A program made the position numbers and the translations under genes. A DNA stretch of 50,713 nucleotides from DASPTT01 sp035623275 (GTDB lineage: Bacteria; Actinomycetota; Acidimicrobiia; Acidimicrobiales; UBA8190), in assembly GCA_035623275.1 (NCBI GenBank), contig DASPTT010000057.1:1-50713 (forward strand), written 5' to 3'. This document shows positions 41,064 to 50,300 of the stretch, piece by piece; positions within the stretch are counted from its first letter, which is position 1, and every line of letters starts with the position of its first letter. Below the pieces are notes generated by a model, which saw only the letters and a list, made by a program, of their open reading frames with translations, was not told the DNA's origin and did no database searches.

Positions 41064-43553
41064 ATGGACACGGTCATGAGCGATGCGGAGGCCGTGCGCC
41101 TCCTCGCCGACGAGTACAACCTCGAATTCGTCGACCTCGATCGCTACGACGTCGATCAGAGCACGGCCTCCCTGCTCCCCGGGGCGGTGGCTCGCCGTCA
41201 TCGCGTCGTGCCGATCGGTCGCAAGTTTGGCGCGCCCATCGTCGCCATCTCGAACCCCGGCGACGTCGTGGCCATGGACACCCTCCGTGCCGTCATCGGC
41301 CGCGAGTTCATCCCCGTGGTGGCCGTCGGGGAGCAGATCGACGGGTACCTCGCCCGCTTCTACGGGGCGGGGGGATCGGGAAAGTCCTCCAAGCAGGCGA
41401 AGGCCGCCGCCGGCGCGAAGGGGTCGGGCAGCACCAAGGCGGCCGCCGTGGCCCTGGCCGAGCCCGAGGTGGCCGAGGCCGCGCCGGTCGGCGTGACGGA
41501 TGCGGCCGTCTCGGCCAGCGCCGCTGCACCGGACACGGTGGCCGACTTCGCCACCTCCGGCGTGCTGGAGGCCACCGCGCCCGACGGCACCCTCCTCGAC
41601 CAGCAGATGGTCGTCGCGCCGGGCGCCATCGACGGTGACGTCGAGCAGCTGGCCGCCGAGCTGGCCGCGTCGGAGGCGGACCTCGCCACCATCGCCACCG
41701 TGACCGCGGGCCTCGTGCAGTCGGACCCGACGGTGCCGCCGCCGCCACCGCCGAGCGCGGAGGAGGTGGCCCTCACCGCGGAGCTCGTCGAGGAGGCAGT
41801 CGCCGAGTACGAGCAGTCCGAGGGGCACAAGACGCGCGACGCAGAGGTCGACGCGTCGCTGGCCGGCCTGCCGCCGCTGGCGCGCGTCCTCGTCCAGGGC
41901 GGGCGTGTCTCGCTGGACGACATGCACTCGGTCATCGAAGAGCGTGACCGCACCGGGCATGCGATCGCCCGGATCCTGACGGCGCGAGGGCTGGTCACCG
42001 AGGCGGACCTCATGTGGGGGATGGCCGAGGACATGGGCCTCGAGTTCGTCGACCTGGACGTGCAGTCCATCGACTTCGCCGCCACCTACCAGCTGCCCGA
42101 GGCCACGGCCCGGCATCACAACGTGCTCATGATCGGCTACCGCGAGGGCGTGCCCGTCATCGCCGCGTCGAATCCGACCGACGTCTTCGCCATGGACGAC
42201 CTGCGCACGATCATCGGGCGCACGTTCGTGATCGTCGTCGCCACGCGTTCGCAGATCAACGCCTACATCGACAAGGCCTACAACCAGGGCGGCGACGCGA
42301 CCGAGGTGGCGGCCTCGGCGGCGTCGGAGTTCGACGACATCGGCGAAGAGGACCTCTCCAACATCCAGGTCGTCGACGACGCCCCCATCGTCCGGTACGT
42401 GAACCTCCTCATCCTGCAGTCCCTCAACGAGCGGGCGTCCGACATCCACGTCGAGCCCACCGCGGAGAACCTGCGCATCCGCTACCGCATCGACGGCGTG
42501 CTCCACGACATGTCGACCGCGCCCAGGGCCATCGCCGCGGCGGTGACCACCCGCCTCAAGGTCATGGCCGACATGAACATCGCCGAGCACCGGGTCCCCC
42601 AGGACGGCCGGATCTCGATCAGCGTCGGGAACCGGCAGATCGACCTGCGCGTGGCCACCCTGCCGACGATCTACGGCGAGAAGGTCGTGATGCGGGTGCT
42701 CGACAAGTCCAACGTGGTCCTGAGCTTCGAGGACCTCGGGTTCGACGCGGACGTGCTCGACGCCTACCGGGGGATCTACGGCAAGCCCTACGGCACGATC
42801 CTCGTCACCGGGCCCACCGGCTCGGGGAAGACGACGACGCTGTACGCCACGCTCGCTGCCCTGAATTCGCCTGAGAAGAACATCATCACCATCGAGGACC
42901 CGGTCGAGCTGCGGATCAGGGGCATCAACCAGGTCCAGCTCAACGTCAAGGCCGGGCTGACCTTCGCATCTGCGCTGCGCTCCATCCTGCGCGCGGACCC
43001 CGACATCGTCTTCGTCGGCGAGATCCGGGACCGGGAGACGGCCATGATCTCCGTCGAGGCCGCCCTGACCGGCCACCTGGTCCTGGCGACGCTTCACACC
43101 AACGACTCGGCCTCCACGCCGATGCGCCTCGTCGAGATGGGCCTCGAGTCCTACCTGGTGACCTCGTCGCTCAGTGCGGCCCTGGCCCAGCGCCTGGCGC
43201 GCCGGCTCTGTCCGCACTGCAAGGAGCCCTACGAGGCGACGGAGGCGGAGGTCGTGAGCCTCGGCTGGTCGCCGGAGGAGGTCTTCTCGAAGCTGCAGGG
43301 CAATGCGCCGGTCCTGTACCGGGCGGTGGGTTGTAGCGCGTGTTCCAAGACGGGATACCGGGGCCGAAAGGCCCTGGTCGAGCTGTTGATCGTGACCGAC
43401 GAGATCGAGCGGTTGATCATGGAAGGAGGCAACGTGGAGAGCATCCACCAACTTGCCGTCGAGCAGGGCATGGTGACGTTGCGCCACAGTGGCCTGCGCC
43501 GGGCGCTCGAGGGTGAGACGACCCTCGAGGAAGTACTGCGGGTCGTGGCATGA
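41064..43553 (+). CDS. pilB: Type IV pilus assembly ATPase with two MshEN-like domains
   Basis: An 829-residue PilB. Residues about 10-100 and about 270-405 are MshEN-type domains (second: RILTARGLVTEADLMWGMAE), separated by an Ala/Pro-rich linker; the first lacks the N-terminal helical motif. The motor follows: Walker A GPTGSGKTT (583-591), TIEDPVE, Walker B DPDIVFVGEIRD, ATLHTND and a zinc site CPHC (716-719)/CSAC (757-760). PilB drives pilus extension, and MshEN domains bind cyclic-di-GMP in relatives. The start is uncertain: ATG 41064 or 41076, neither with a clear Shine-Dalgarno. Confidence 0.93.
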   Translation: MDTVMSDAEAVRLLADEYNLEFVDLDRYDVDQSTASLLPGAVARRHRVVPIGRKFGAPIVAISNPGDVVAMDTLRAVIGREFIPVVAVGEQIDGYLARFYGAGGSGKSSKQAKAAAGAKGSGSTKAAAVALAEPEVAEAAPVGVTDAAVSASAAAPDTVADFATSGVLEATAPDGTLLDQQMVVAPGAIDGDVEQLAAELAASEADLATIATVTAGLVQSDPTVPPPPPPSAEEVALTAELVEEAVAEYEQSEGHKTRDAEVDASLAGLPPLARVLVQGGRVSLDDMHSVIEERDRTGHAIARILTARGLVTEADLMWGMAEDMGLEFVDLDVQSIDFAATYQLPEATARHHNVLMIGYREGVPVIAASNPTDVFAMDDLRTIIGRTFVIVVATRSQINAYIDKAYNQGGDATEVAASAASEFDDIGEEDLSNIQVVDDAPIVRYVNLLILQSLNERASDIHVEPTAENLRIRYRIDGVLHDMSTAPRAIAAAVTTRLKVMADMNIAEHRVPQDGRISISVGNRQIDLRVATLPTIYGEKVVMRVLDKSNVVLSFEDLGFDADVLDAYRGIYGKPYGTILVTGPTGSGKTTTLYATLAALNSPEKNIITIEDPVELRIRGINQVQLNVKAGLTFASALRSILRADPDIVFVGEIRDRETAMISVEAALTGHLVLATLHTNDSASTPMRLVEMGLESYLVTSSLSAALAQRLARRLCPHCKEPYEATEAEVVSLGWSPEEVFSKLQGNAPVLYRAVGCSACSKTGYRGRKALVELLIVTDEIERLIMEGGNVESIHQLAVEQGMVTLRHSGLRRALEGETTLEEVLRVVA

Positions 43554-45367
43554 GCCCGTCCTCCGCAACCAAGCTCGAGTGGGCGCGCCGGCTGGCGCTC
43601 GCGCTCGTGACGCACGGGTACCTGCACGAGGACGTCGTCAACCCGGTCCTCGACGAGGCCAACGCCTTCGGTTCCTCGTTCGTCGCCCTGCTCATCTCGC
43701 GCGGGCTGGTCTCGTCCGAGGTCGCCGTGGGCATGCTGTCGCAGCTCACGCAGCTGCCGGCCGTCGACCTCAACGTGGACCGGCCCAGCGCCGATGCCGT
43801 GGGCCTCGTGCCCGAGATGATCGGCCGCGAGTACGGGGCGCTCGCCTTCCGCCTCGACGGCGACCAGCTGCTCGTGGCCTTCGGCGAGCCACCCGACGCC
43901 GAGGACCTGCGCACGCTGTCCGTCATGCTCGGCTACGCGGTCGTCCCCTTGCTGGCCGACCCCTTCGCCATCGAGCGCGAGCTCGACGCGCTGACGCCCG
44001 CCGCCGCGGGGTCCGTGGCGCCGGCGCCCCAGGAGGCGTCGGTGCCGCCGGCGCCCCCGGTGGCCGGGGACGCGGCGGGTTCGCCGCCGGTGCCACCCGA
44101 GCACTCGACGGGCCCGGTCGGCGATCTCGGCCAAGACCCCATGGCGGCCGCCGCGGCCGCGGTGGCGGCGTCCCTCCCGGCCGACGCGCCCGAGGAGCGC
44201 CGGGACAGGGGGCCCCTGCCTCCCGCAGCCGCATCCCCGGCCGCCCAGCCGGCCGGTGACCGGAGCACGGCCTTCGTGCGTTCGGGCGGGGACGACGACG
44301 ACACGCCGCTGCACCTCGACGACCTGCTGCGCCACGCCATCCGCAACGGCGCCTCGGACCTCCACCTCACGTCGGGCATGCCCCCGTGCATGCGGGTCAA
44401 CGGTGCCGTCCAGCCCATCGGCGGGCTGGACAAGCTCGACAACGAGACCATCCGGACCATGATCTTCGGGGTCCTGCCGCAGGCGCTGCGCGAGCGCTTC
44501 GAGGCCGAGAAGGAGCTCGACACCTCCCACTCGATCGTGGGCGTCGGCCGGTTCCGGCTCAACGTGTTCCAGCAGCGCAACACCGTCGCGGCCGTGCTCC
44601 GGTCCATCCCGCACGAGATCCCGGCGTTCGAGACCCTCGGCATCCCCGAGTCGGTCCGTTCGTTCGCCGAGATGCGCCGCGGGCTGGTGCTGGTCACGGG
44701 CCCGACGGGATCGGGCAAGTCGACGACACTGGCGTCGCTCGTCGACATCATCAACCGGACCAAGCCGCTGCACATCATCACGGTCGAGGACCCCATCGAG
44801 TTCCTCCACAACCACAAGCGCTCGATCGTCAACCAGCGCGAGGTGGGCCAGGACACGATGTCCTTCTCCGAGGCGTTGCGCCGGGTGTTGCGTGAGGACC
44901 CCGACGTGATCCTCGTCGGTGAGATGCGCGACCTGGAGACGATCTCCATGGCCCTCACCGCGGCGGAGACCGGTCACCTCGTGTTCGGCACCCTGCACAC
45001 GCAGGACGCGCCGCAGACCATCGACCGGATCGTCGACGTGTTCCCGACGTCGCAGCAGGAGCAGGTCCGGACGATGCTCGCCGGTGCGCTGGAGGGCGTG
45101 GTTACCCAGCAGCTCGTCCCCAGTGCCGACGGGTCAGGTCGGTACGCGTGCTGCGAGGTGATGATGTGCACCTCGGCCATCCGCAACCTGGTGCGTAGTA
45201 ACAAGACGCACCAGATCTACTCGCTCATGCAGACGGGCGCCCAATACGGGATGCAGACCATGGACCAGGGCCTCTCCCAGCTCGTCAAGCAGAGCAAGGT
45301 GACCGAGGCCGTCGCCTTCGACCGCTGCCGCAACGAGGAAGACCTGCGCAACCACCTGAGCATGTAA
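43550..45367 (+). CDS. pilT: MshEN-PilT fusion, type IV pilus retraction ATPase
   Basis: A 605-residue fusion. Residues about 5-147 are an MshEN-like domain (ISRGLVSSEVAVGMLSQLTQ), about 148-250 an Ala/Pro-rich linker, and 251-605 a complete PilT: SDLHLTSGMPPCMRVNG, Walker A GPTGSGKST (384-392), TVEDPIE, Walker B DPDVILVGEMRD, GTLHTQD and AIRNLVRSNKTHQ (543-555). Usual PilT is about 350 residues with no MshEN domain. The ATGA overlaps the pilB stop, so both motors are made together. It is the best candidate for the retraction motor; cyclic-di-GMP control is inferred. Confidence 0.92.
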   Translation: MSPSSATKLEWARRLALALVTHGYLHEDVVNPVLDEANAFGSSFVALLISRGLVSSEVAVGMLSQLTQLPAVDLNVDRPSADAVGLVPEMIGREYGALAFRLDGDQLLVAFGEPPDAEDLRTLSVMLGYAVVPLLADPFAIERELDALTPAAAGSVAPAPQEASVPPAPPVAGDAAGSPPVPPEHSTGPVGDLGQDPMAAAAAAVAASLPADAPEERRDRGPLPPAAASPAAQPAGDRSTAFVRSGGDDDDTPLHLDDLLRHAIRNGASDLHLTSGMPPCMRVNGAVQPIGGLDKLDNETIRTMIFGVLPQALRERFEAEKELDTSHSIVGVGRFRLNVFQQRNTVAAVLRSIPHEIPAFETLGIPESVRSFAEMRRGLVLVTGPTGSGKSTTLASLVDIINRTKPLHIITVEDPIEFLHNHKRSIVNQREVGQDTMSFSEALRRVLREDPDVILVGEMRDLETISMALTAAETGHLVFGTLHTQDAPQTIDRIVDVFPTSQQEQVRTMLAGALEGVVTQQLVPSADGSGRYACCEVMMCTSAIRNLVRSNKTHQIYSLMQTGAQYGMQTMDQGLSQLVKQSKVTEAVAFDRCRNEEDLRNHLSM

Positions 45368-45382
45368 GGGGCTGAACGACCG

Positions 45383-46615
45383 ATGGCGTTGACGTTCGAA
45401 TACAAGGTCCGCGACCGCGCCGGCGGGCTGGTCCAGGGCCAGCTCGAAGGTGACTCCCTCGCGCTGGTCGTGGGGAAGCTGCGCGAGATGGGATATCTGC
45501 CCATCTCGGTCACGCCCAAGTCCAAGGTGGACGTCCACAAGGAGATCACCATCCCCGGGCTCACCAACAAGGTGAAGCTCAAGGAGGTGGCGGTCGCCAC
45601 CAGACAGCTCGCCACCATGGTGGACTCGGGTCTCTCCGTGGTGCGGTCGCTGTCGATCCTGGCCGGCCAGGTGGAGAACAAGGAGCTGGCCAGGGTCCTG
45701 GCCGAGGTGCGCCTCGACGTCGAGCGCGGGTCCTCCCTGTCGGCGGCGTGCGCCAAGCACCCCAAGGTCTTCAACGAGCTCTTCGTGACCATGGTCCAGG
45801 CCGGCGAGGCGGGCGGGACGCTCGACCACGTGCTCCTGGACCTGGCCAACACCATGGAGAAGCAGGCCGAGCTCCAGCGCACGATCAAGTCGGCCATGAC
45901 GTACCCGATCGTCGTGCTGTGCGTCATGGTGCTGATCTTCTTGGCGCTCCTCATCTTCATCGTGCCGACGTTCAAGAAGCTCTTCACGTCGCTGCACGCA
46001 TCGCTGCCGGCGCCCACCCAGGTCATCCTGGCGATCTCCGGCATCATCCTCAGTCCGTGGGCCTTCGTGGTGGTGCTGGTGCTCGTCGGCGCCGCCGTGG
46101 CCTTCCGGAAGTGGATCACGACGGACACGGGCCGGGAGAAGTGGGACCGCTTCAAGATGCGCCCGCCCATCTTCGGCCCCCTCGTCCACAAGGTGGCCAT
46201 CGCCCGCTTCACCCACACCCTCTCGTCCCTGGTCCAGGCGGGTGTCCCGATCCTCGAGTCCCTGGACATCGTGTCGGAGACCGCCGGGAACCGCATCGTC
46301 GCCAACGCCCTGCTCGAGACCAAGTCCGGCGTGCGCGAAGGCCGTGCCCTGGCCGACGTGCTGCGTGAGCACGAGGAGGTCATCCCCACGCTGGTCACCC
46401 AGATGGTCGAGGTGGGGGAGCAGACCGGTGCGCTCGACTCGATGTTGAAGAAGGTCGGCCAGTTCTACGACGGCGAGGTCGAGAACACGGTGAACAACCT
46501 CACCGCCATGCTCGAGCCGTTGCTCACGGTCGTGCTCGGCGCGGGCGTCGGCGTCATGGTCGTCAGCATGTACCTGCCGATGTTCACCTACATCAAGCAC
46601 ATCCCCCAGAGCTGA
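45383..46615 (+). CDS. pilC: Type IV pilus inner-membrane platform protein
   Basis: A 410-residue PilC/GspF protein with two T2SSF domains (about 70-195 and 270-395). TRQLATMVDSGLSVVRSLSI, FVTMVQAGEAGGTLDHVL and later RFTHTLSSLVQAGVPILESL and VEVGEQTGALDSML are the repeated signatures. Membrane spans are near TYPIVVLCVMVLIFLALLIF, WAFVVVLVLVGAAVAF and LLTVVLGAGVGVMVVSMYL. It couples the motors to the pilus. It begins 15 bp after the MshEN-PilT stop and ends 4 bp before the next gene. Confidence 0.95.
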   Translation: MALTFEYKVRDRAGGLVQGQLEGDSLALVVGKLREMGYLPISVTPKSKVDVHKEITIPGLTNKVKLKEVAVATRQLATMVDSGLSVVRSLSILAGQVENKELARVLAEVRLDVERGSSLSAACAKHPKVFNELFVTMVQAGEAGGTLDHVLLDLANTMEKQAELQRTIKSAMTYPIVVLCVMVLIFLALLIFIVPTFKKLFTSLHASLPAPTQVILAISGIILSPWAFVVVLVLVGAAVAFRKWITTDTGREKWDRFKMRPPIFGPLVHKVAIARFTHTLSSLVQAGVPILESLDIVSETAGNRIVANALLETKSGVREGRALADVLREHEEVIPTLVTQMVEVGEQTGALDSMLKKVGQFYDGEVENTVNNLTAMLEPLLTVVLGAGVGVMVVSMYLPMFTYIKHIPQS

Positions 46616-46619
46616 GACG

Positions 46620-47930
46620 GTGACCGGCCTGGCGACGCTCGGAGTCGGACCCCCCGCGCCGCCGCGCCGCCCGCCGCGCCGCCCGCCGAGCCGCCTGGCG
46701 CGCCGTCCCTGGCCGATCGGGTGCACCGCGCTGGTGCTCGTGGCCGGCCTGGTCACGTGGTTCGTGATCCCGGCCGTCGAGCACCACCGGGGCTGGATGA
46801 CACCGGGTGACATCTGGGGTGCCTATCGGTCGGCGCACCTCGTCGTCTGGGGTGACTTCGGCGGCATCTACGCGGCCGGGACGCATCTCGTGGCCTTCCC
46901 GGGGTTGCTGCTGCTGTTCGCTCCGCTGGCGGCGCTCACCGGCGCGCTGGGGATGAGCGAGAGCTACCCGTTCGCCCTGCCTCATCCCACGGCGTGGCTG
47001 GTCCTCGGCCCCTACGAGCTGCTCCTCGGCTGCGTGGCGCTCTTCGCCTTCGACGCGTTGGCCGAGCGCCTCGGTGTGGCCCGCGGCCGGCGTGGCCTGC
47101 TCTGTCTGGCCGAGGCCGTGGTCTTGTTCAACGTGACCGCCGTCTGGGGTCACCCGGAGGACGCGCTCGGCCTGGGCCTGGCCGCCTACGCGCTGCTCGC
47201 CGCGCTCGACGGGCGCTGGCGCGCGGCCGGCTGGCTGGCGGGCGCCGCCGTGGCCACCCAGCCACTGGTACTGCTCATGCTCCCGGTGGTGTTGGCGCTG
47301 ACCGGCCGGCGCCAGGTCCTGCCCTTCGTCGTGCGGGCACTCGCGCCGGCCGTCGTCCTGCTGGCCTTGCCCGTGGCGGCCGAGTTCCGCACGACGATCA
47401 ATGCCTTGGTCAGCCAGCCGAATTACCCGAACATGGACCACAGGACGCCCTGGACCGCCCTCGCCCCGCGCCTCGGCGGGCACGGGCAGGACCTCGCCGT
47501 CGCGGGGGGCCCCGGGCGCATCCTGGCCGTCCTGGTCGCCTGCGGCATCGGCCTGTGGGCCGCCCGCCGCTGGCGCGACCGGCCCGACATGATCGTCTGG
47601 GGCTGCGCCCTGGCGCTGGCCCTCCGGTGCGCCACCGAGTCGGTGATGGACCCCTATTACGCCTGGCCCGCCGTGGCGCTCGGCCTCGTCGTCGCGTCGC
47701 TCCGGCTCGGTCAGCTCCTGGTCACGGGGGTGTTCGCCGTGTTCGTGACCGTGTTCGGCGACTACCACCTGTCGCAGTGGGCGTGGTGGCTTCCCGTGAC
47801 TGGGGCAATTGTCGCGGTGTTGGGCGCCAGTGTGCCGATGTACCCGGAGCGGCTCGGGCGCCGCAGCGCACCGTCCGCGCCGCCGGTCGGTGCCGATATG
47901 GCCGGGCTCGCGGTCGGCACAGCCGGGTGA
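46620..47930 (+). CDS. Polytopic membrane protein (GT-C glycosyltransferase-like)
   Basis: A 436-residue protein with a Pro/Arg-rich cytoplasmic start and about 9-11 membrane spans. GWMTPGDIWGAYRSAHLVVW, LFNVTAVWGHPEDALGLGLA and ATESVMDPYYAWPAVALGLV give it the feel of GT-C mannosyltransferase-like/DUF2029 proteins, with an early acidic loop residue, but the classic motif is not certain. It lies inside the pilus operon, 4 bp after pilC and 28 bp before pilM-pilN. A role in pilin glycosylation is possible and is inference. The start is GTG 46620. Confidence 0.75.
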   Translation: MTGLATLGVGPPAPPRRPPRRPPSRLARRPWPIGCTALVLVAGLVTWFVIPAVEHHRGWMTPGDIWGAYRSAHLVVWGDFGGIYAAGTHLVAFPGLLLLFAPLAALTGALGMSESYPFALPHPTAWLVLGPYELLLGCVALFAFDALAERLGVARGRRGLLCLAEAVVLFNVTAVWGHPEDALGLGLAAYALLAALDGRWRAAGWLAGAAVATQPLVLLMLPVVLALTGRRQVLPFVVRALAPAVVLLALPVAAEFRTTINALVSQPNYPNMDHRTPWTALAPRLGGHGQDLAVAGGPGRILAVLVACGIGLWAARRWRDRPDMIVWGCALALALRCATESVMDPYYAWPAVALGLVVASLRLGQLLVTGVFAVFVTVFGDYHLSQWAWWLPVTGAIVAVLGASVPMYPERLGRRSAPSAPPVGADMAGLAVGTAG

Positions 47931-47958
47931 ATCGATCGCCAGAGAGAGGTAGAGGGCA

Positions 47959-49650
47959 ATGTCTCAGGTAGTGGGGCTCGACATCGGCACCAGCGCGGTG
48001 CGGGCCGCCGAGCTCGCCATCGGCGGGGGCTCGCCGGTGCTCATCGCCTTCGGCCAGGTCGGACTGCCGCCGGGCGCGATCGAGGACGGCGAGGTCCAGG
48101 ACCACTCCGCTGTCGCCGATGCCATCTCGCGGCTGTGGGAGAACGGGGGCTTCACGTCCCGCTCGGTCGTCGTGGGCATCGCCGGCCTCCGGGCCATCAC
48201 CCGCGAGCTCGACCTCCCGTGGGTGCCCGACGACGAGGTCGACAGCGCGGTGCGCTTCCAGTCCGAGGAGGTCATCCCTTTCCCGCCGGACAAGACCCTG
48301 CTCTCGGCACAGGTCCTGGCCGACAACAAGGCGTCGGACGGCACGCGGACGCGACGGGTGCTGGTGGCGGCCGCGCACCGGGACCTGGTCGACGGGGTCA
48401 TCGACGTCGTCACGCGCTCCGGTCTCGAGGTCGAGGGCGTCGACCTCGTGTCGTCGGCCCTGGTGCGTGCCCTCGTGGACAAGGCCGACCTGGGGCAGGA
48501 GCCCGAGGCGATCGTGTCCGTCGGCGCCGGCCTGTCCGTCGTCGTCGTGCACCAGCAGGGCCGCCCGCTCTTCGTCCGGACCATCGGGACGGGCGGCAAT
48601 GCGGCCACCGCGGCGATCTCATCCGGCCTCGACATCCCACTCGTCGACGCCGAGGCGGCCAAGCGGCACCTCGGGCAGCTGGGAACGCAGTCCAAGTCGG
48701 CGGAGCGGGCGGTCGCCGGCTGCATGCGCGAGCTGGTCGGCGAGATCCGCAACTCCATCCAGTACTTCGCCTCCCAGCCCGATCGCGCGCCCATCGCCCG
48801 CGTGCTGCTGACCGGCGGGGGGTCGATGCTCCACGGCTTCTCCGAGGCGCTCCAGGCGCAGGTGCAGATCCCCGTCGTCGTCATCTCGCCGCTGTCGCGC
48901 CTGGACCTCACGGCGGTGGACCTCACCCCCGCCCAGGCCTCGCTCATCGACCCGGTGCTGGCCGCCCCCATCGGGCTCGCCCTGCCCGAGCCGAACCCGG
49001 CGGTGAAGAACTTCAACCTGGTGCCGCCCGAGATCAAAGAGCGCGCCCGTGTCCGCACGATCACGCGACGGGTGACCATGGCCGCGGCGGCGGTCGCCGT
49101 CCTGGCGGTGGGCTTCGGCGCCTTCCGGTTCCTCCAGGTCCACAGCGCCCAGGGCACGGTGAACTCGCTCCAGGCCAGCGTCGCGTCCCTGAACGCGCAG
49201 ATCCCGACGTACAACCGCGTGGTCGCAGCGACCAACGAGCTGCGCAGCGCGACGGCACAGGTCTCCAAGATCACGAGCAGCGCGGTCGACTGGGCGGCGG
49301 TCCTCGACGAGCTCACGGCACGGACTCCGGCCGGGCTCGCCGTGAGCAACTTCTCCGGTAATGCGGGCGCGTCGACCACCACGTCGGAGGCGTCGGCCGG
49401 ATCGTCGTCCACGCACGGCGCGGCCGGATCCATCGGACAGTTCACCGCCTTGATCGGCGGCACGTTCCCCAACGACGCGCACTTCTCGCCCGTCGCCCTG
49501 TGGATCGACGGGATCTCGGCGTCGTCGATGTTCAGCCCGCCGGGCGTGACGGCGGTCTCCAACTCACCGGGCGCCACCACCACGGTGTCCTTCCAGTCGA
49601 ACGTGTCGCTCACCGGCGATGCCAGCGTCCAGAAGAACGAGGCTCACTGA
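47959..49650 (+). CDS. pilM: PilM-PilN fusion protein
   Basis: A 563-residue fusion. Residues 1-345 are PilM, an actin-like ATPase: VVGLDIGTSAVRAAEL, VSVGAGLSVVVVHQQG and VLLTGGGSMLHGFSEAL. Residues 350-357 (KNFNLVPP) are the PilN peptide that normally binds PilM. A single span (about 372-392) and a coiled-coil/periplasmic PilN-like domain follow. In most species these are two genes. No internal stop separates them and the frame is continuous, so PilM is tethered in cis to its membrane partner. It overlaps the pilO start by one base. Confidence 0.9.
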   Translation: MSQVVGLDIGTSAVRAAELAIGGGSPVLIAFGQVGLPPGAIEDGEVQDHSAVADAISRLWENGGFTSRSVVVGIAGLRAITRELDLPWVPDDEVDSAVRFQSEEVIPFPPDKTLLSAQVLADNKASDGTRTRRVLVAAAHRDLVDGVIDVVTRSGLEVEGVDLVSSALVRALVDKADLGQEPEAIVSVGAGLSVVVVHQQGRPLFVRTIGTGGNAATAAISSGLDIPLVDAEAAKRHLGQLGTQSKSAERAVAGCMRELVGEIRNSIQYFASQPDRAPIARVLLTGGGSMLHGFSEALQAQVQIPVVVISPLSRLDLTAVDLTPAQASLIDPVLAAPIGLALPEPNPAVKNFNLVPPEIKERARVRTITRRVTMAAAAVAVLAVGFGAFRFLQVHSAQGTVNSLQASVASLNAQIPTYNRVVAATNELRSATAQVSKITSSAVDWAAVLDELTARTPAGLAVSNFSGNAGASTTTSEASAGSSSTHGAAGSIGQFTALIGGTFPNDAHFSPVALWIDGISASSMFSPPGVTAVSNSPGATTTVSFQSNVSLTGDASVQKNEAH

Positions 49651-50300
49651 TGGACCAGATCCGCCGCTACCGCAACCCGATCCTGATCGGGGCAGGCACC
49701 CTGGTCGGGGTGCTCGTCCTCTTCCTGGCGTTCATCTCGCCGGAAGGTACGTCGCTGTCGAGCCTCCGGGCCCGCCAGCAGCAGCTGGTCTCGCAGCAGA
49801 CGTCCCTCGAGACGCAGATCGCCACGCTCAAGCGCGAGAAGGCCCACATGGCCGTGGACTGCGACACGCTCACGACCGACATCGCGGAGATCCCGGGCGC
49901 GCCCGACGTGGACGCCTTCCTGCGTCAGATCACGGCGCTGGCGGTCAGCAGCGGCGACCCCAACACGCCCAGCATCAGCGTCACGCAGAGCACGAGCACC
50001 GCGGGCGCCTCGGAGGGTGTGACCGCGGTGGCCGTGAGCTTCACGCTCAACGGCTCCTACGGCCAGATGACGGCCTTCATCAACGGGCTCACGAGCTTCC
50101 CGCGCCTGTTCACGGTGTCCAACATCTCGATCACCGGCGGGCCGGCGGCCGCCGGCGGCGCGCCGGTCGACCCGAACGCAGGGCCCTACACGCTGACGCT
50201 CGGCGGCGACATCTACTACTCGGTGGGCCGCGAGGACGTCTGCAGCGGCGCCGGGGCGCCGTCGGGCACCGGCGCGACCACCACGGCGAACAACAGCTGA
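49650..50300 (+). CDS. pilO: Type IV pilus inner-membrane protein PilO-like
   Basis: A 216-residue bitopic protein. One span (about 10-30, IGAGTLVGVLVLFLAFI) is followed by a coiled coil (about 38-68, RARQQQLVSQQTSLETQIAT) and a ferredoxin-like periplasmic domain with VSFTLNGSYGQMTAFINGL and FPRLFTVSNISI, typical of PilO. It dimerises with PilN to form the alignment complex under PilM. TGATG overlap with the pilM-pilN stop. The C-terminal tail is Gly/Thr-rich. The next recognisable gene, a prepilin, is 296 bp on. Confidence 0.9.
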   Translation: MDQIRRYRNPILIGAGTLVGVLVLFLAFISPEGTSLSSLRARQQQLVSQQTSLETQIATLKREKAHMAVDCDTLTTDIAEIPGAPDVDAFLRQITALAVSSGDPNTPSISVTQSTSTAGASEGVTAVAVSFTLNGSYGQMTAFINGLTSFPRLFTVSNISITGGPAAAGGAPVDPNAGPYTLTLGGDIYYSVGREDVCSGAGAPSGTGATTTANNS

